Source: Pseudomonas parafulva
GTDB lineage: Bacteria; Pseudomonadota; Gammaproteobacteria; Pseudomonadales; Pseudomonadaceae
Assembly (NCBI RefSeq): GCF_002021815.1
Contig: NZ_CP019952.1
Span: 4,619,001 to 4,683,000 of the forward strand
Length of the DNA: 64,000 nt
Direction of reading: 5' to 3'
The notes under the pieces are model-generated. The model had not been told where the DNA came from. It made no database searches and saw only the letters and a program-made list of their open reading frames with translations. Below, one piece after another: positions 43,731 through 51,437 of the stretch (position 1 is the stretch's first letter; each line of letters begins with the position of its first letter). The position numbers and the translations under genes are program-made.

Positions 43731-45539
43731 TCAGCCCTCGATCTCGATCAGGATCTCACCCGGCGTGACACGGTCGCCCTTGGCCACGTGGATTGCCACG
43801 ACCTTGCCGGCTATGGCCGCCTGCACTTCTGTCTCCATCTTCATGGCTTCGGTGATCAGTACGGCCTGGCCGGCCTTGACCATGTCACCCTCCTTGACCA
43901 GCACATCGACAATGTTGCCGGGCATGTTGGTACTCACGTGACCCGGCTCGCTAGCCTGCTTGCGCTTGCTGCCGCCGCCGCCAACGAACTCGTTAAGGGG
44001 TTCGAACACCACTTCTTCCGGCATGCCGTCGATCGACAGGTAGAAGTGGCGCTTGCCTTCGGCTTTCACACCAACGCCAGTGATGTCGACGCGGTAGGTT
44101 TCACCGTGCACGTCGATGACGAACTCGGTCGGGACGCCTTCACCGCCTGGCGCAGAAACGGCGCCAGCCTCCGGAATTGGCAACAACGCTTCCGGGGTAA
44201 GGGTGCCGGCTTCGCGTTCTTCGAGGAACTTGCGACCAATGTCCGGGAACATGGCAAAGGTCAGCACGTCCTCTTCGCAACGGGCCAAGGCACCGATGTC
44301 GGCACGCAGCTTGGTCATCTCTGGCTTGAGCAGGTCGGCCGGGCGCACGTCGATCACTTCTTCGCTGCCGATCGCCTGGCGGCGCAGCTGCTCGTTGACC
44401 ACGCCAGGGGCTTTACCGTAACCGCCTTGCAGGTACAGCTTCACTTCGTTGGTGATGGTCTTGTAGCGCTCGCCGGCCAGCACATTGAAGAACGCCTGGG
44501 TGCCAACGATTTGCGAGGTCGGCGTCACCAGCGGCGGGAAGCCGAGGTCTTCACGCACACGCGGGATCTCTGCCAGCACTTCGTTCATGCGGTTGAGCGC
44601 GCCCTGCTCTTTCAGCTGGTTGGCCAGGTTGGAAATCATGCCACCCGGCACCTGGTTGACCTGCACGCGGGTATCCACGGCGGTGAACTCGCTTTCGAAC
44701 TGGTGGTACTTCTTGCGCACGGCGTAGAAGTACAAGCCGATTTCCTGCAGCAGTTCCAGGTCCAGGCCGGTGTCGAACTCGCTACCCTTGAGCGCAGCAA
44801 CCATCGACTCGGTACCCGGGTGGCTGGTGCCCCAGGCGAAGCTGGAGATGGCGGTATCGATGTGGTCGGCGCCGTTTTCCACAGCCTTGAGCTGACACAT
44901 GGCGGCCAGGCCGGCGGTGTCGTGCGAGTGAATGAAGACAGGCAGCGATTGCTCGGCTTTGAGCGCCTTGACCAACTCGCCCGTGGCAAACGGGGTCAAC
45001 AGGCCGGCCATGTCCTTGATGGCGATCGAGTCGCAACCCATGGCCTCCATTTGCTTGGCCTGGTTCACGAACGCCTCGATGGTGTGCACCGGGCTGGTGG
45101 TGTAGGCGATGGTCCCCTGGGCGTGCTTGCCCGAGGCTTTGACCGCCTCGATGGCCACACGCAGGTTACGCACATCGTTCATGGCGTCGAAGATGCGGAA
45201 TACGTCGATGCCATTGACGGCGGCCTTGGCGACGAATGCCCTGACCACATCGTCGCTGTAGTGACGGTAACCCAGCAGGTTCTGGCCGCGCAGCAGCATT
45301 TGCAGGCGCGTGTTGGGCAGTGCTGCACGCAGTTTGCGCAGGCGCTCCCACGGGTCTTCCTTCAGAAAGCGCACGCAGGCATCGAAGGTGGCGCCCCCCC
45401 AGACTTCCAGCGACCAATAACCGACCTTGTCGAGTTTCTCGCAGATCGGCAGCATGTCTTCGGTGCGCATACGGGTGGCCAGCAGAGACTGGTGGGCGTC
45501 GCGCAGGATCGTATCGGTTACGTGAATCTTCTTGGACAT
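43731..45539 (-). CDS. pycB: Pyruvate carboxylase subunit B (OadA-like carboxyltransferase with biotin domain)
   Basis: The carboxyltransferase/biotin-carrier subunit of a two-subunit pyruvate carboxylase that makes oxaloacetate to refill the TCA cycle; often annotated oadA. The 602 residues comprise the carboxyltransferase barrel (VTDTILRDAHQSLLATRMRT; FVHSHDTAGLAAM-type motif FIHSHDTAGLAAMCQLKAVE), a middle region, and a C-terminal biotinyl domain with VLITEAMKMETEVQAAIAGK, where the Lys of MKM carries biotin. No membrane beta or gamma subunit genes are nearby, which argues against a true Na-pumping decarboxylase. The ATG at 45539 follows GAGGAG. It is co-directional with pycA, 98 bp apart. 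Confidence 0.95.
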   Translation of the reverse strand: MSKKIHVTDTILRDAHQSLLATRMRTEDMLPICEKLDKVGYWSLEVWGGATFDACVRFLKEDPWERLRKLRAALPNTRLQMLLRGQNLLGYRHYSDDVVRAFVAKAAVNGIDVFRIFDAMNDVRNLRVAIEAVKASGKHAQGTIAYTTSPVHTIEAFVNQAKQMEAMGCDSIAIKDMAGLLTPFATGELVKALKAEQSLPVFIHSHDTAGLAAMCQLKAVENGADHIDTAISSFAWGTSHPGTESMVAALKGSEFDTGLDLELLQEIGLYFYAVRKKYHQFESEFTAVDTRVQVNQVPGGMISNLANQLKEQGALNRMNEVLAEIPRVREDLGFPPLVTPTSQIVGTQAFFNVLAGERYKTITNEVKLYLQGGYGKAPGVVNEQLRRQAIGSEEVIDVRPADLLKPEMTKLRADIGALARCEEDVLTFAMFPDIGRKFLEEREAGTLTPEALLPIPEAGAVSAPGGEGVPTEFVIDVHGETYRVDITGVGVKAEGKRHFYLSIDGMPEEVVFEPLNEFVGGGGSKRKQASEPGHVSTNMPGNIVDVLVKEGDMVKAGQAVLITEAMKMETEVQAAIAGKVVAIHVAKGDRVTPGEILIEIEG

Positions 45540-45637
45540 TGTTATCTCCTCGTCGCGGCAAGCTTCACGCCTCAGCCGGCCTGCACAGACGCGTTGGCGC
45601 TGGCTGGCAATCTGGGTTTGGCAGCTTGCTGCTGTAT

Positions 45638-47053
45638 TCAAATGCCTGCGTGGGCGGCGATGGCGGCAGCGATGGCCAGGGCCAGCTCTTCGGGTTTGCG
45701 CTTGATCGAATAGTTGGTCAGTTCCGGGTGGGTCTCAACGAAGCTGGTATTGAACTGACCGCTACGGAATTCCGGATTACGCAGGATTTCCTGGTAATAC
45801 GCCGCAGTGGTCTTGACCCCTTGTACACGCATGTCATCCAAGGCCCGCAGGCCGCGATCCATGGCCTCTTCCCACGTCAATGCCCACACCACCAGCTTCA
45901 GGCACATCGAGTCGTAGAACGGTGGAATGGTGTAGCCGGTGTAAATGGCGGTATCGGTACGCACACCGGGGCCACCTGGCGCGTAATAACGAGTGATCTT
46001 GCCAAAGCTGGGCAGGAAGTTGTTCTTCGGGTCTTCGGCATTGATGCGAAACTGCAGGGCGTAACCACGGTGCTGGATATCTTCCTGCTTCACCGACAAA
46101 GGCAGGCCCGATGCGATGCGGATCTGCTCACGCACGATATCGATACCGGTAATTTCCTCGGTGATGGTGTGCTCGACCTGCACGCGTGTGTTCATTTCCA
46201 TGAAATACACTTCGCCATCGGCCAGCAGAAACTCAACGGTACCGGCGTTCTCGTAGTCCACCGCCTTGGCTGCACGTACTGCCAAGTCGCCGATGTACGC
46301 GCGTTGCTCTGGGGTAAGTTGCGGGCTCGGTGCAATTTCGATGAGCTTCTGGTTACGGCGTTGGATGGAGCAGTCGCGCTCGAACAAGTGCACGACATTG
46401 CCGAAGCTGTCGCCGAGAATCTGCGCCTCGATGTGCTTAGGGTTGACGATGCACTTTTCCAGGAACACTTCTGCCGAACCGAATGCCTTGGTGGCCTCGG
46501 AAATCACGCGCGGGAAGTTCTGCTCCAACTCTTCGCGACTGTTGCAGCGGCGAATACCACGGCCGCCACCACCCGACGTCGCCTTGAGCATTACTGGGTA
46601 ACCAATACGATCGCCTTCACTGAGCGCCTCGTGAATGTCGGCGACGTTGCCCTCTGTGCCTGGGGTGACCGGAACGCCCGCGGCGATCATGGTGCGGCGC
46701 GCTTCGGTCTTGTCGCCCATGCGGCGAATGACGTCGGCAGCAGGCCCGATGAACTTGACCCCGCGCTCGGCGCAGATCTCGGCCAACTCCGCATTTTCCG
46801 AGAGAAAGCCATAGCCCGGGTGCAAGGCATCGCAGCCCGTTTCCACTGCCAGGTTCACCAACTTGCGAGGATTCAAATACCCGGCCAGTGGCTCTGCGCC
46901 AATGCTGTAGGCTTCGTCTGCACGCTTTACATGCAGCGCGTGCCGGTCGGCGTCGGAAAAGATCGCTACCGAGCGGATGCCCATTTCGGCGCAAGCGCGC
47001 ACGATCCGAACTGCAATTTCACCTCGGTTGGCGATCAGGATTTTTTTTATCAC
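45638..47053 (-). CDS. pycA: Pyruvate carboxylase subunit A (biotin carboxylase)
   Basis: A 471-residue ATP-grasp enzyme that carboxylates the biotin of subunit B. Motifs: ILIANRGEIAVRIVRACAEM at the N-terminus, the ATP-grasp glycine loop KATSGGGGRGIRRCNSREEL, RDCSIQRRNQKLIEIAPSPQ and MEMNTRVQVEHTITEEITGI, and GYALQFRINAEDPKNNFLPS. It resembles AccC, and such genes are sometimes called accC-2, but pairing with the OadA-like gene and a divergent PycR-like regulator favours pyruvate carboxylase. The first codons contain a run of A residues (ATGATAAAAAAAATC). Confidence 0.95.
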   Translation of the reverse strand: MIKKILIANRGEIAVRIVRACAEMGIRSVAIFSDADRHALHVKRADEAYSIGAEPLAGYLNPRKLVNLAVETGCDALHPGYGFLSENAELAEICAERGVKFIGPAADVIRRMGDKTEARRTMIAAGVPVTPGTEGNVADIHEALSEGDRIGYPVMLKATSGGGGRGIRRCNSREELEQNFPRVISEATKAFGSAEVFLEKCIVNPKHIEAQILGDSFGNVVHLFERDCSIQRRNQKLIEIAPSPQLTPEQRAYIGDLAVRAAKAVDYENAGTVEFLLADGEVYFMEMNTRVQVEHTITEEITGIDIVREQIRIASGLPLSVKQEDIQHRGYALQFRINAEDPKNNFLPSFGKITRYYAPGGPGVRTDTAIYTGYTIPPFYDSMCLKLVVWALTWEEAMDRGLRALDDMRVQGVKTTAAYYQEILRNPEFRSGQFNTSFVETHPELTNYSIKRKPEELALAIAAAIAAHAGI

Positions 47054-47243
47054 TGGATTCTTCCCAAAGCCGTATGAACAGTCGACACGGTTCTACCGGT
47101 CGGCGCGTGGCCCGTTATTGTTCAGCCAGTCGCAGATTCACCCTAGCGCTGTAGGTCGATAAACAAAAATCAATATTTGTTAGGGGCAGTATTAGCAAAA
47201 GCTTATAGTGAAGTTACAAGGTATTGCCGACGAGTCGAATAAA

Positions 47244-48206
47244 ATGCGTAAGTCCTTGATGCGTATGACATTGCGTCAATTGCAGGTCTTCAATGAGGTG
47301 TGTGATCTTCGCTCATATAGCCGCGCGGCCGAAGAGATGGCGCTCACGCAACCCGCCGTTAGTCTACAGATCCGTCAACTCGAAGAGCTGATTGGCCAGC
47401 CGTTGTTCGAATACGTGGGCAAGAAGTTGTACCTCACGGAAGCCGCCGAAGCGCTGCAACGTGCCAGTCACGACATCTTCGGGCGGCTGGAGAGCCTGGA
47501 TATGCAGTTGTCGGACATGCAGGGGTCGTTGCAAGGGCAGTTGAAGCTGGCGATCGAGTCCAGCGCCAAGTATTTCGTGCCGCATCTGTTCGCGGCATTC
47601 AAGCGGCGGCACCCGGAAGTCAACCTGACCTTGACCGTCGTCAACCGGGCACAGGCCATCAGGCGACTGTCCGATAACCGTGATGACCTGATCATCATGT
47701 CCATGGTGCCGCAGGACATGGGGCTGGACTTCCTGCCGTTCCTGAATAACCCGATCATCGCCGTCGCGCCGCCTGAGCATGCCCTGTGTAGGCTGCCGCG
47801 GCTGCGCCTGCAAGACCTCGAGCCCCATACGCTGCTGATACGCGAACAAGGCTCAGGCACCCGCAAGGCTTGCGAGGAGTATTTCAAGGAAAAGCGCGTG
47901 CATTTCACCCAAACCCTCGAAGTGGCTTCGGCCGATGCCCAGCGTGAATGCGTGATAGCCGGGTTGGGTATCGCATTGTTGACCCGCCATGCCGTGAACA
48001 TGGAGCTGGCCACGGAAAACCTGGTAGAACTGCCTGTCGAGGAGTTGCCGCTGTACCGCAGCTGGTGCGTGGTTCAATCCAAGGCCAAGCGACAATCGCC
48101 GGTCGCACTCGCCTTTCAGGCCTTCATACGCAGCGAGCGGTCATTGATCAGCGCATTGGTCGAGCGTTTTTCGGGTCAGTCGTCGCTGCTGCCTGCCAGG
48201 CAGTGA
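47244..48206 (+). CDS. pycR: LysR-type regulator of the pyc genes (PycR-like)
   Basis: A 320-residue regulator, N-terminal helix-turn-helix LRQLQVFNEVCDLRSYSRAA with MALTQPAVSLQIRQLEELIG, and a CbbR-like effector domain (LKLAIESSAKYFVPHLFAAF). It is divergent from pycA across 190 bp and resembles PycR of P. aeruginosa, which regulates the pyruvate carboxylase genes. The ATG at 47244 gives MRKSLMRMTLRQLQVF; starts at 47208, 47259 or 47265 are also possible. Its 3' end overlaps a small minus-strand gene by 59 bp. Confidence 0.9.
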   Translation: MRKSLMRMTLRQLQVFNEVCDLRSYSRAAEEMALTQPAVSLQIRQLEELIGQPLFEYVGKKLYLTEAAEALQRASHDIFGRLESLDMQLSDMQGSLQGQLKLAIESSAKYFVPHLFAAFKRRHPEVNLTLTVVNRAQAIRRLSDNRDDLIIMSMVPQDMGLDFLPFLNNPIIAVAPPEHALCRLPRLRLQDLEPHTLLIREQGSGTRKACEEYFKEKRVHFTQTLEVASADAQRECVIAGLGIALLTRHAVNMELATENLVELPVEELPLYRSWCVVQSKAKRQSPVALAFQAFIRSERSLISALVERFSGQSSLLPARQ

Positions 48207-48366
48207 GCCCTTCGAAGTCAGGATAATCAGCGACATCACGCAAGAGTTGCCGTTGGTCACAGTAACTTTCGATAGCGCGGCGGTACTCCATGCGTCGCTG
48301 GTCCTTTTCCTGCTGTTTGCGAGCCTTGGCGTTGGGTTGGTAGATGCCGTCGTGGTCACGAGCCAT
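48148..48366 (-). CDS. Small basic hypothetical protein
   Basis: A 72-residue very hydrophilic protein (MARDHDGIYQPNAKARKQQE; KDQRRMEYRRAIESYCDQRQ; LLRDVADYPDFEGL), rich in Arg, Lys, Gln and Asp, and probably largely helical. It resembles small uncharacterised Pseudomonas proteins of the PA3496 type, but I am unsure. The ATG follows CAGG. It overlaps the 3' end of the LysR gene on the other strand by 59 bp. The frame-consistent composition supports a real gene over a shadow. Confidence 0.6.
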   Translation of the reverse strand: MARDHDGIYQPNAKARKQQEKDQRRMEYRRAIESYCDQRQLLRDVADYPDFEGLTAWQAAATTDPKNARPMR

Positions 48367-48488
48367 TGCCTGATTCCCGGGAAGGATGCGGAAGGCTCAG
48401 AATGACCCGATGGTTTTACCGTTTGAAGGCGCGATGATGACAGCGTCGTGAACGATGATGGCGCCGTCCCGTGGAACCGAAGCAGGCT

Positions 48489-49355
48489 TCAGTCGTCATG
48501 GGCTTTGATCGACTTGGGCGACAGTCGCAGGCTACGCAGGCTGCGCTTGACGCTCTTGAGGTGATTGACCAAGCTTGGACCGCGCGCCATGGCAACGCCC
48601 ATGGCCAGCACGTCGATGACCACCAGGTGAGCAATGCGCGAGGTCAGAGGCGTATAGATCTCGGTGTCTTCATGAACGTCGATGGCCAGGTTGACCGTGG
48701 ACAGCTCGGCCAGCGGGGTCTGGCTGGGGCACAACGTGATCAGGTTGGCGCCGCTTTCACGGACCAGGTTGGCCGTGATCAGCAAGTCCTTCGAGCGGCC
48801 TGATTGCGAAATGCACACCGCTACGTCGCCAGGCTTGAGCGTCACGGCGGACATCGCCTGCATGTGCGGGTCAGAGTACGCCGCCGCGCTGAGCAGCAAA
48901 CGGAAGAACTTGTGCTGGGCATCGGCTGCCACGGCCCCGGACGCGCCGAAACCATAGAACTCCACACGCTGCGCCTGCGCCATGGCGCTGACGGCCTGCT
49001 GAAGCGCCTGTGGGTCAAGGTGCTCGCGCACCTCCATCAAGGTATGCAGGGTCGTGTCGAAGATCTTGAGGCTGTAATCGGCGACGGAGTCGTCTTCATG
49101 AATAGCAAACTGACCAAAACTAGCCCCGGCGGCCAGGCTCTGCGCCAGTTTCAACTTCAGGTCTTGAAACCCCGAGCACCCGATAGCCCTGCAGAAACGA
49201 ACGATGGTCGGTTCACTGATACCGACGCTATGTGCCAGGTCAGCCATCGAACTGTGCATGACGGCGGCCGGGTCCAGCAGCACGTGATCGGCCACTTTCA
49301 GTTCCGATTTGCGCAGCAGGTGGCGCGATTGGGCGATGTGTTGCAACAGATTCAC
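48489..49355 (-). CDS. hexR: HexR-type RpiR family repressor of central carbon genes
   Basis: A 288-residue repressor. The N-terminal helix-turn-helix is LAHSVGISEPTIVRFCRAIG, followed by a SIS sugar-phosphate domain (RVEFYGFGASGAVAADAQHK; GDVAVCISQSGRSKDLLITA). HexR of P. putida is released from DNA by 2-keto-3-deoxy-6-phosphogluconate and controls Entner-Doudoroff genes. It is divergent from zwf with a clear palindromic operator between. This looks like the second hexR-zwf pair of pseudomonads, since pgl and eda are not present here. Confidence 0.92.
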   Translation of the reverse strand: MNLLQHIAQSRHLLRKSELKVADHVLLDPAAVMHSSMADLAHSVGISEPTIVRFCRAIGCSGFQDLKLKLAQSLAAGASFGQFAIHEDDSVADYSLKIFDTTLHTLMEVREHLDPQALQQAVSAMAQAQRVEFYGFGASGAVAADAQHKFFRLLLSAAAYSDPHMQAMSAVTLKPGDVAVCISQSGRSKDLLITANLVRESGANLITLCPSQTPLAELSTVNLAIDVHEDTEIYTPLTSRIAHLVVIDVLAMGVAMARGPSLVNHLKSVKRSLRSLRLSPKSIKAHDD

Positions 49356-49399
49356 GGGCTGGACTCGGTTATGATCGGCTGGCCGGGTTGTAGCTTTCT

Positions 49400-49414
49400 T
49401 GTAGTTATACTACA
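49400..49414. promoter_or_regulatory. HexR operator between hexR and zwf
   Basis: TGTAGT-TAT-ACTACA has perfect 6-bp arms around a 3-bp centre and resembles HexR sites (TGTAnTTnnATTACA-like, or TTGT...ACAA in P. putida). It is placed 45 bp from the hexR start and 45 bp from the zwf start, so one site could repress both genes. Confidence 0.75.
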
Positions 49415-49458
49415 TGGACGGCAACCCGCCCAGTTAAACGAACGTGGAGCGTGGTGGT

Positions 49459-50901
49459 TTGACTATTCCTTGCGACATTCTGGTCTTTGGCGGCACGGGC
49501 GACCTGGCCCTGCACAAGTTGCTGCCCGCGCTCTACCACTTGTTTCGTGACAATCGCCTCGACCCTGCCGTGCGGGTAATCGCCCTGGCTCGGCGCCCTC
49601 TGCCGCGCAGTGACTACCTCAAGCTTGCAGAGCGGCATTGCCGGGCACAGATCGCTCTTCGCGACTTTGACGAAGACATCTGGCGACGCTTTTGTGCCCG
49701 GGTCGATTACTTCGCGATGGATGCGACCCAGAGTGCTGATTTCGTTCGGCTGGCACGCTACCTGGGCGAGCCCGGGGGCTTGATGCGCGTGTTCTATCTC
49801 GCCACCGCGCCTTCGCTGTTCGCGCCCATTGCCAGCCATTTGCATACCGCAGGGCTGGCCGACAGCGAAGCGCGTATTGTGCTCGAGAAACCGATCGGGC
49901 ACTCCTTGTTGTCGGCCACTGCCATCAATGAAGCGATCGGAGCGGTGTTCGAAGAGCGGCAGGTGTTCCGTATCGATCACTACTTGGGCAAGGAAGCCGT
50001 CCAGAACCTTATGGCCTTGCGCTTTGCCAACGCACTCCTTGAGCCGGTGTGGCGCAATGGGCAGGTCGATCACGTGCAGATCAGTGTCGGTGAGACCTTG
50101 GGCGTGGAGAACCGTGGTGGCTACTACGACCGAGCAGGGGCCATGCGCGACATGCTGCAGAACCATCTGCTCCAGCTGCTCTGCCTGGTGGCCATGGAGC
50201 CGCCTGCGCAGTTCGAAGCCGAGGCCGTGCGTGATGAGAAAGTGCGAATTCTCCGAGCGCTTCAGCCGATTACCGGACAAGACGTCCAGGAGAAAACTGT
50301 TCGTGGCCAGTACGGGGCCGGATATATCGGCGGTCAGGAGGTAGGCGCGTATTACTTTGAAAAGGACGTCGATAACGACAGTGATACCGAAACCTTCGTC
50401 GCCATCGAAGTGCACATCGACAACTGGCGCTGGGCTGGCGTGCCCTTCTACTTGCGCACGGGCAAGCGCATGGCCCGGCGCTCCTCGCAGATCGTCATCC
50501 AGTTCAAACCTGTACCGCATGCGCTGTTCGAGGGTGGCCAGGTCAACCAGCTGTTGATTCAGTTACAGCCAGACGAGCGCATCAGCCTGCGCATGATGAC
50601 CAAGATCCCCGGCAAGGGCATGCGCCTGGAGCCGGTCGACCTGGACCTGAACCTGGCCCAGGTCTTCAGCAAGACACGTCGCTGGGAAGCCTACGAACGT
50701 TTGTTGCTGGACGTGCTGGAAGGCGACTCGACCCTGTTCATGCGACGCGATGAGGTCGAAGCCGCCTGGGCGTGGGTGGATCCCATCATCAAGGGCTGGG
50801 AAGCGCATTTCCAGACTCCGCGCTCGTACCCTGCCGGGAGTAATGGTCCTGAGCAGGCCAACAGCCTGCTCGCCCGCCATGGCAGAAACTGGCACGGGTG
50901 A
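49459..50901 (+). CDS. zwf: Glucose-6-phosphate 1-dehydrogenase
   Basis: Oxidises glucose-6-phosphate to 6-phosphogluconolactone with NADP(+) or NAD(+), the entry to the Entner-Doudoroff and pentose-phosphate routes. The 480 residues show the nucleotide-binding GGTGDLALHKLLPALYHL, the active site RIDHYLGKEAVQNL, and VEVHIDNWRWAGVPFY-type strand EVHIDNWRWAGVPFYLRTGK. Translation most likely starts at TTG (49459), 9 nt after GGAG; a GTG at 49444 is an alternative. Cofactor preference cannot be told here. A small hypothetical gene follows. Confidence 0.95.
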   Translation: MTIPCDILVFGGTGDLALHKLLPALYHLFRDNRLDPAVRVIALARRPLPRSDYLKLAERHCRAQIALRDFDEDIWRRFCARVDYFAMDATQSADFVRLARYLGEPGGLMRVFYLATAPSLFAPIASHLHTAGLADSEARIVLEKPIGHSLLSATAINEAIGAVFEERQVFRIDHYLGKEAVQNLMALRFANALLEPVWRNGQVDHVQISVGETLGVENRGGYYDRAGAMRDMLQNHLLQLLCLVAMEPPAQFEAEAVRDEKVRILRALQPITGQDVQEKTVRGQYGAGYIGGQEVGAYYFEKDVDNDSDTETFVAIEVHIDNWRWAGVPFYLRTGKRMARRSSQIVIQFKPVPHALFEGGQVNQLLIQLQPDERISLRMMTKIPGKGMRLEPVDLDLNLAQVFSKTRRWEAYERLLLDVLEGDSTLFMRRDEVEAAWAWVDPIIKGWEAHFQTPRSYPAGSNGPEQANSLLARHGRNWHG

Positions 50902-50985
50902 AGCGTTGCCCAATCGTAGCCCAGCTTTGATACGGAGACAGTAGCGATGCGCATATGCGCTACTTTCACCATCAAGGAGGCTCCC

Positions 50986-51300
50986 ATGAGCACACTCAAA
51001 GACTTCGTTGCTTACAACCAGACCGCAGGCGGTCAGAAATCCTTCCGGGTTCACGGTGTCGTCACCGTGCCAAGTCCGGCGTTCGAGCCGGTACTAGTCG
51101 AGCCGGCAATTCGCCACCGGGGCGGCTGGGAGGTTCTGCAACTCAAGCTGGTGGACACTGGGGTCATCGCCAATGCTGTATTGACCGAGAAGACTGTCGA
51201 ATACCTGCGTGAAGGGCCGTGTGTTTTCAAGATGCTGGAGATCATCCATGCAGATGGCAGCCTGCGCATCGCAATCGAAGACCTCCAGGCGCTCGACTGA
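50986..51300 (+). CDS. Conserved hypothetical protein downstream of zwf
   Basis: A 104-residue soluble protein without signal or membrane segment (MSTLKDFVAYNQTAGGQKSF; VHGVVTVPSPAFEPVLVEPA; VDTGVIANAVLTEKTVEYLR). I do not recognise the family; strand-rich composition and length suggest a single small domain. The ATG at 50986 sits after AAGGAGG, an excellent ribosome binding site, so expression is likely. It lies between zwf and uvrD, 84 bp past zwf, and a CG-rich hairpin follows at about 51325-51350. Confidence 0.75.
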   Translation: MSTLKDFVAYNQTAGGQKSFRVHGVVTVPSPAFEPVLVEPAIRHRGGWEVLQLKLVDTGVIANAVLTEKTVEYLREGPCVFKMLEIIHADGSLRIAIEDLQALD

Positions 51301-51324
51301 TGTAGCCAGCCAGTGCGCCAAAGA

Positions 51325-51351
51325 TGGCGCCCTGGTGTGACCCAGGCGCCC
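51325..51351 (+). terminator. Hairpin before uvrD
   Basis: GGCGCCCTGG and CCAGGCGCC form a long stem with one bulged base around TGTGAC. There is no T-run, so termination is uncertain. Confidence 0.35.
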
Positions 51352-51437
51352 TTGTCGCGATGAACGGCAGGGGCCCAAGGTGAATATTCATACAGTAGAT
51401 GTTTGCCCCTGGCTCAGCGTCCCCCTAGAATGGCGAG

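Noticed and set aside
43731..45539. True oxaloacetate decarboxylase alpha subunit
   Set aside because: No beta or gamma membrane subunit genes nearby, and the partner is a biotin carboxylase with a PycR-like regulator, so pyruvate carboxylase is more likely.
43788..45713. 641-codon open frame opposite pycB
   Set aside because: Composition (His, Gln and Gly-rich) and lack of motifs mark it as the antisense shadow of the carboxyltransferase gene.
51383..51394. LexA box before uvrD
   Set aside because: ACAG half is present but the CTGT half at the right distance is not (GTGA instead), so the match is too weak to call.
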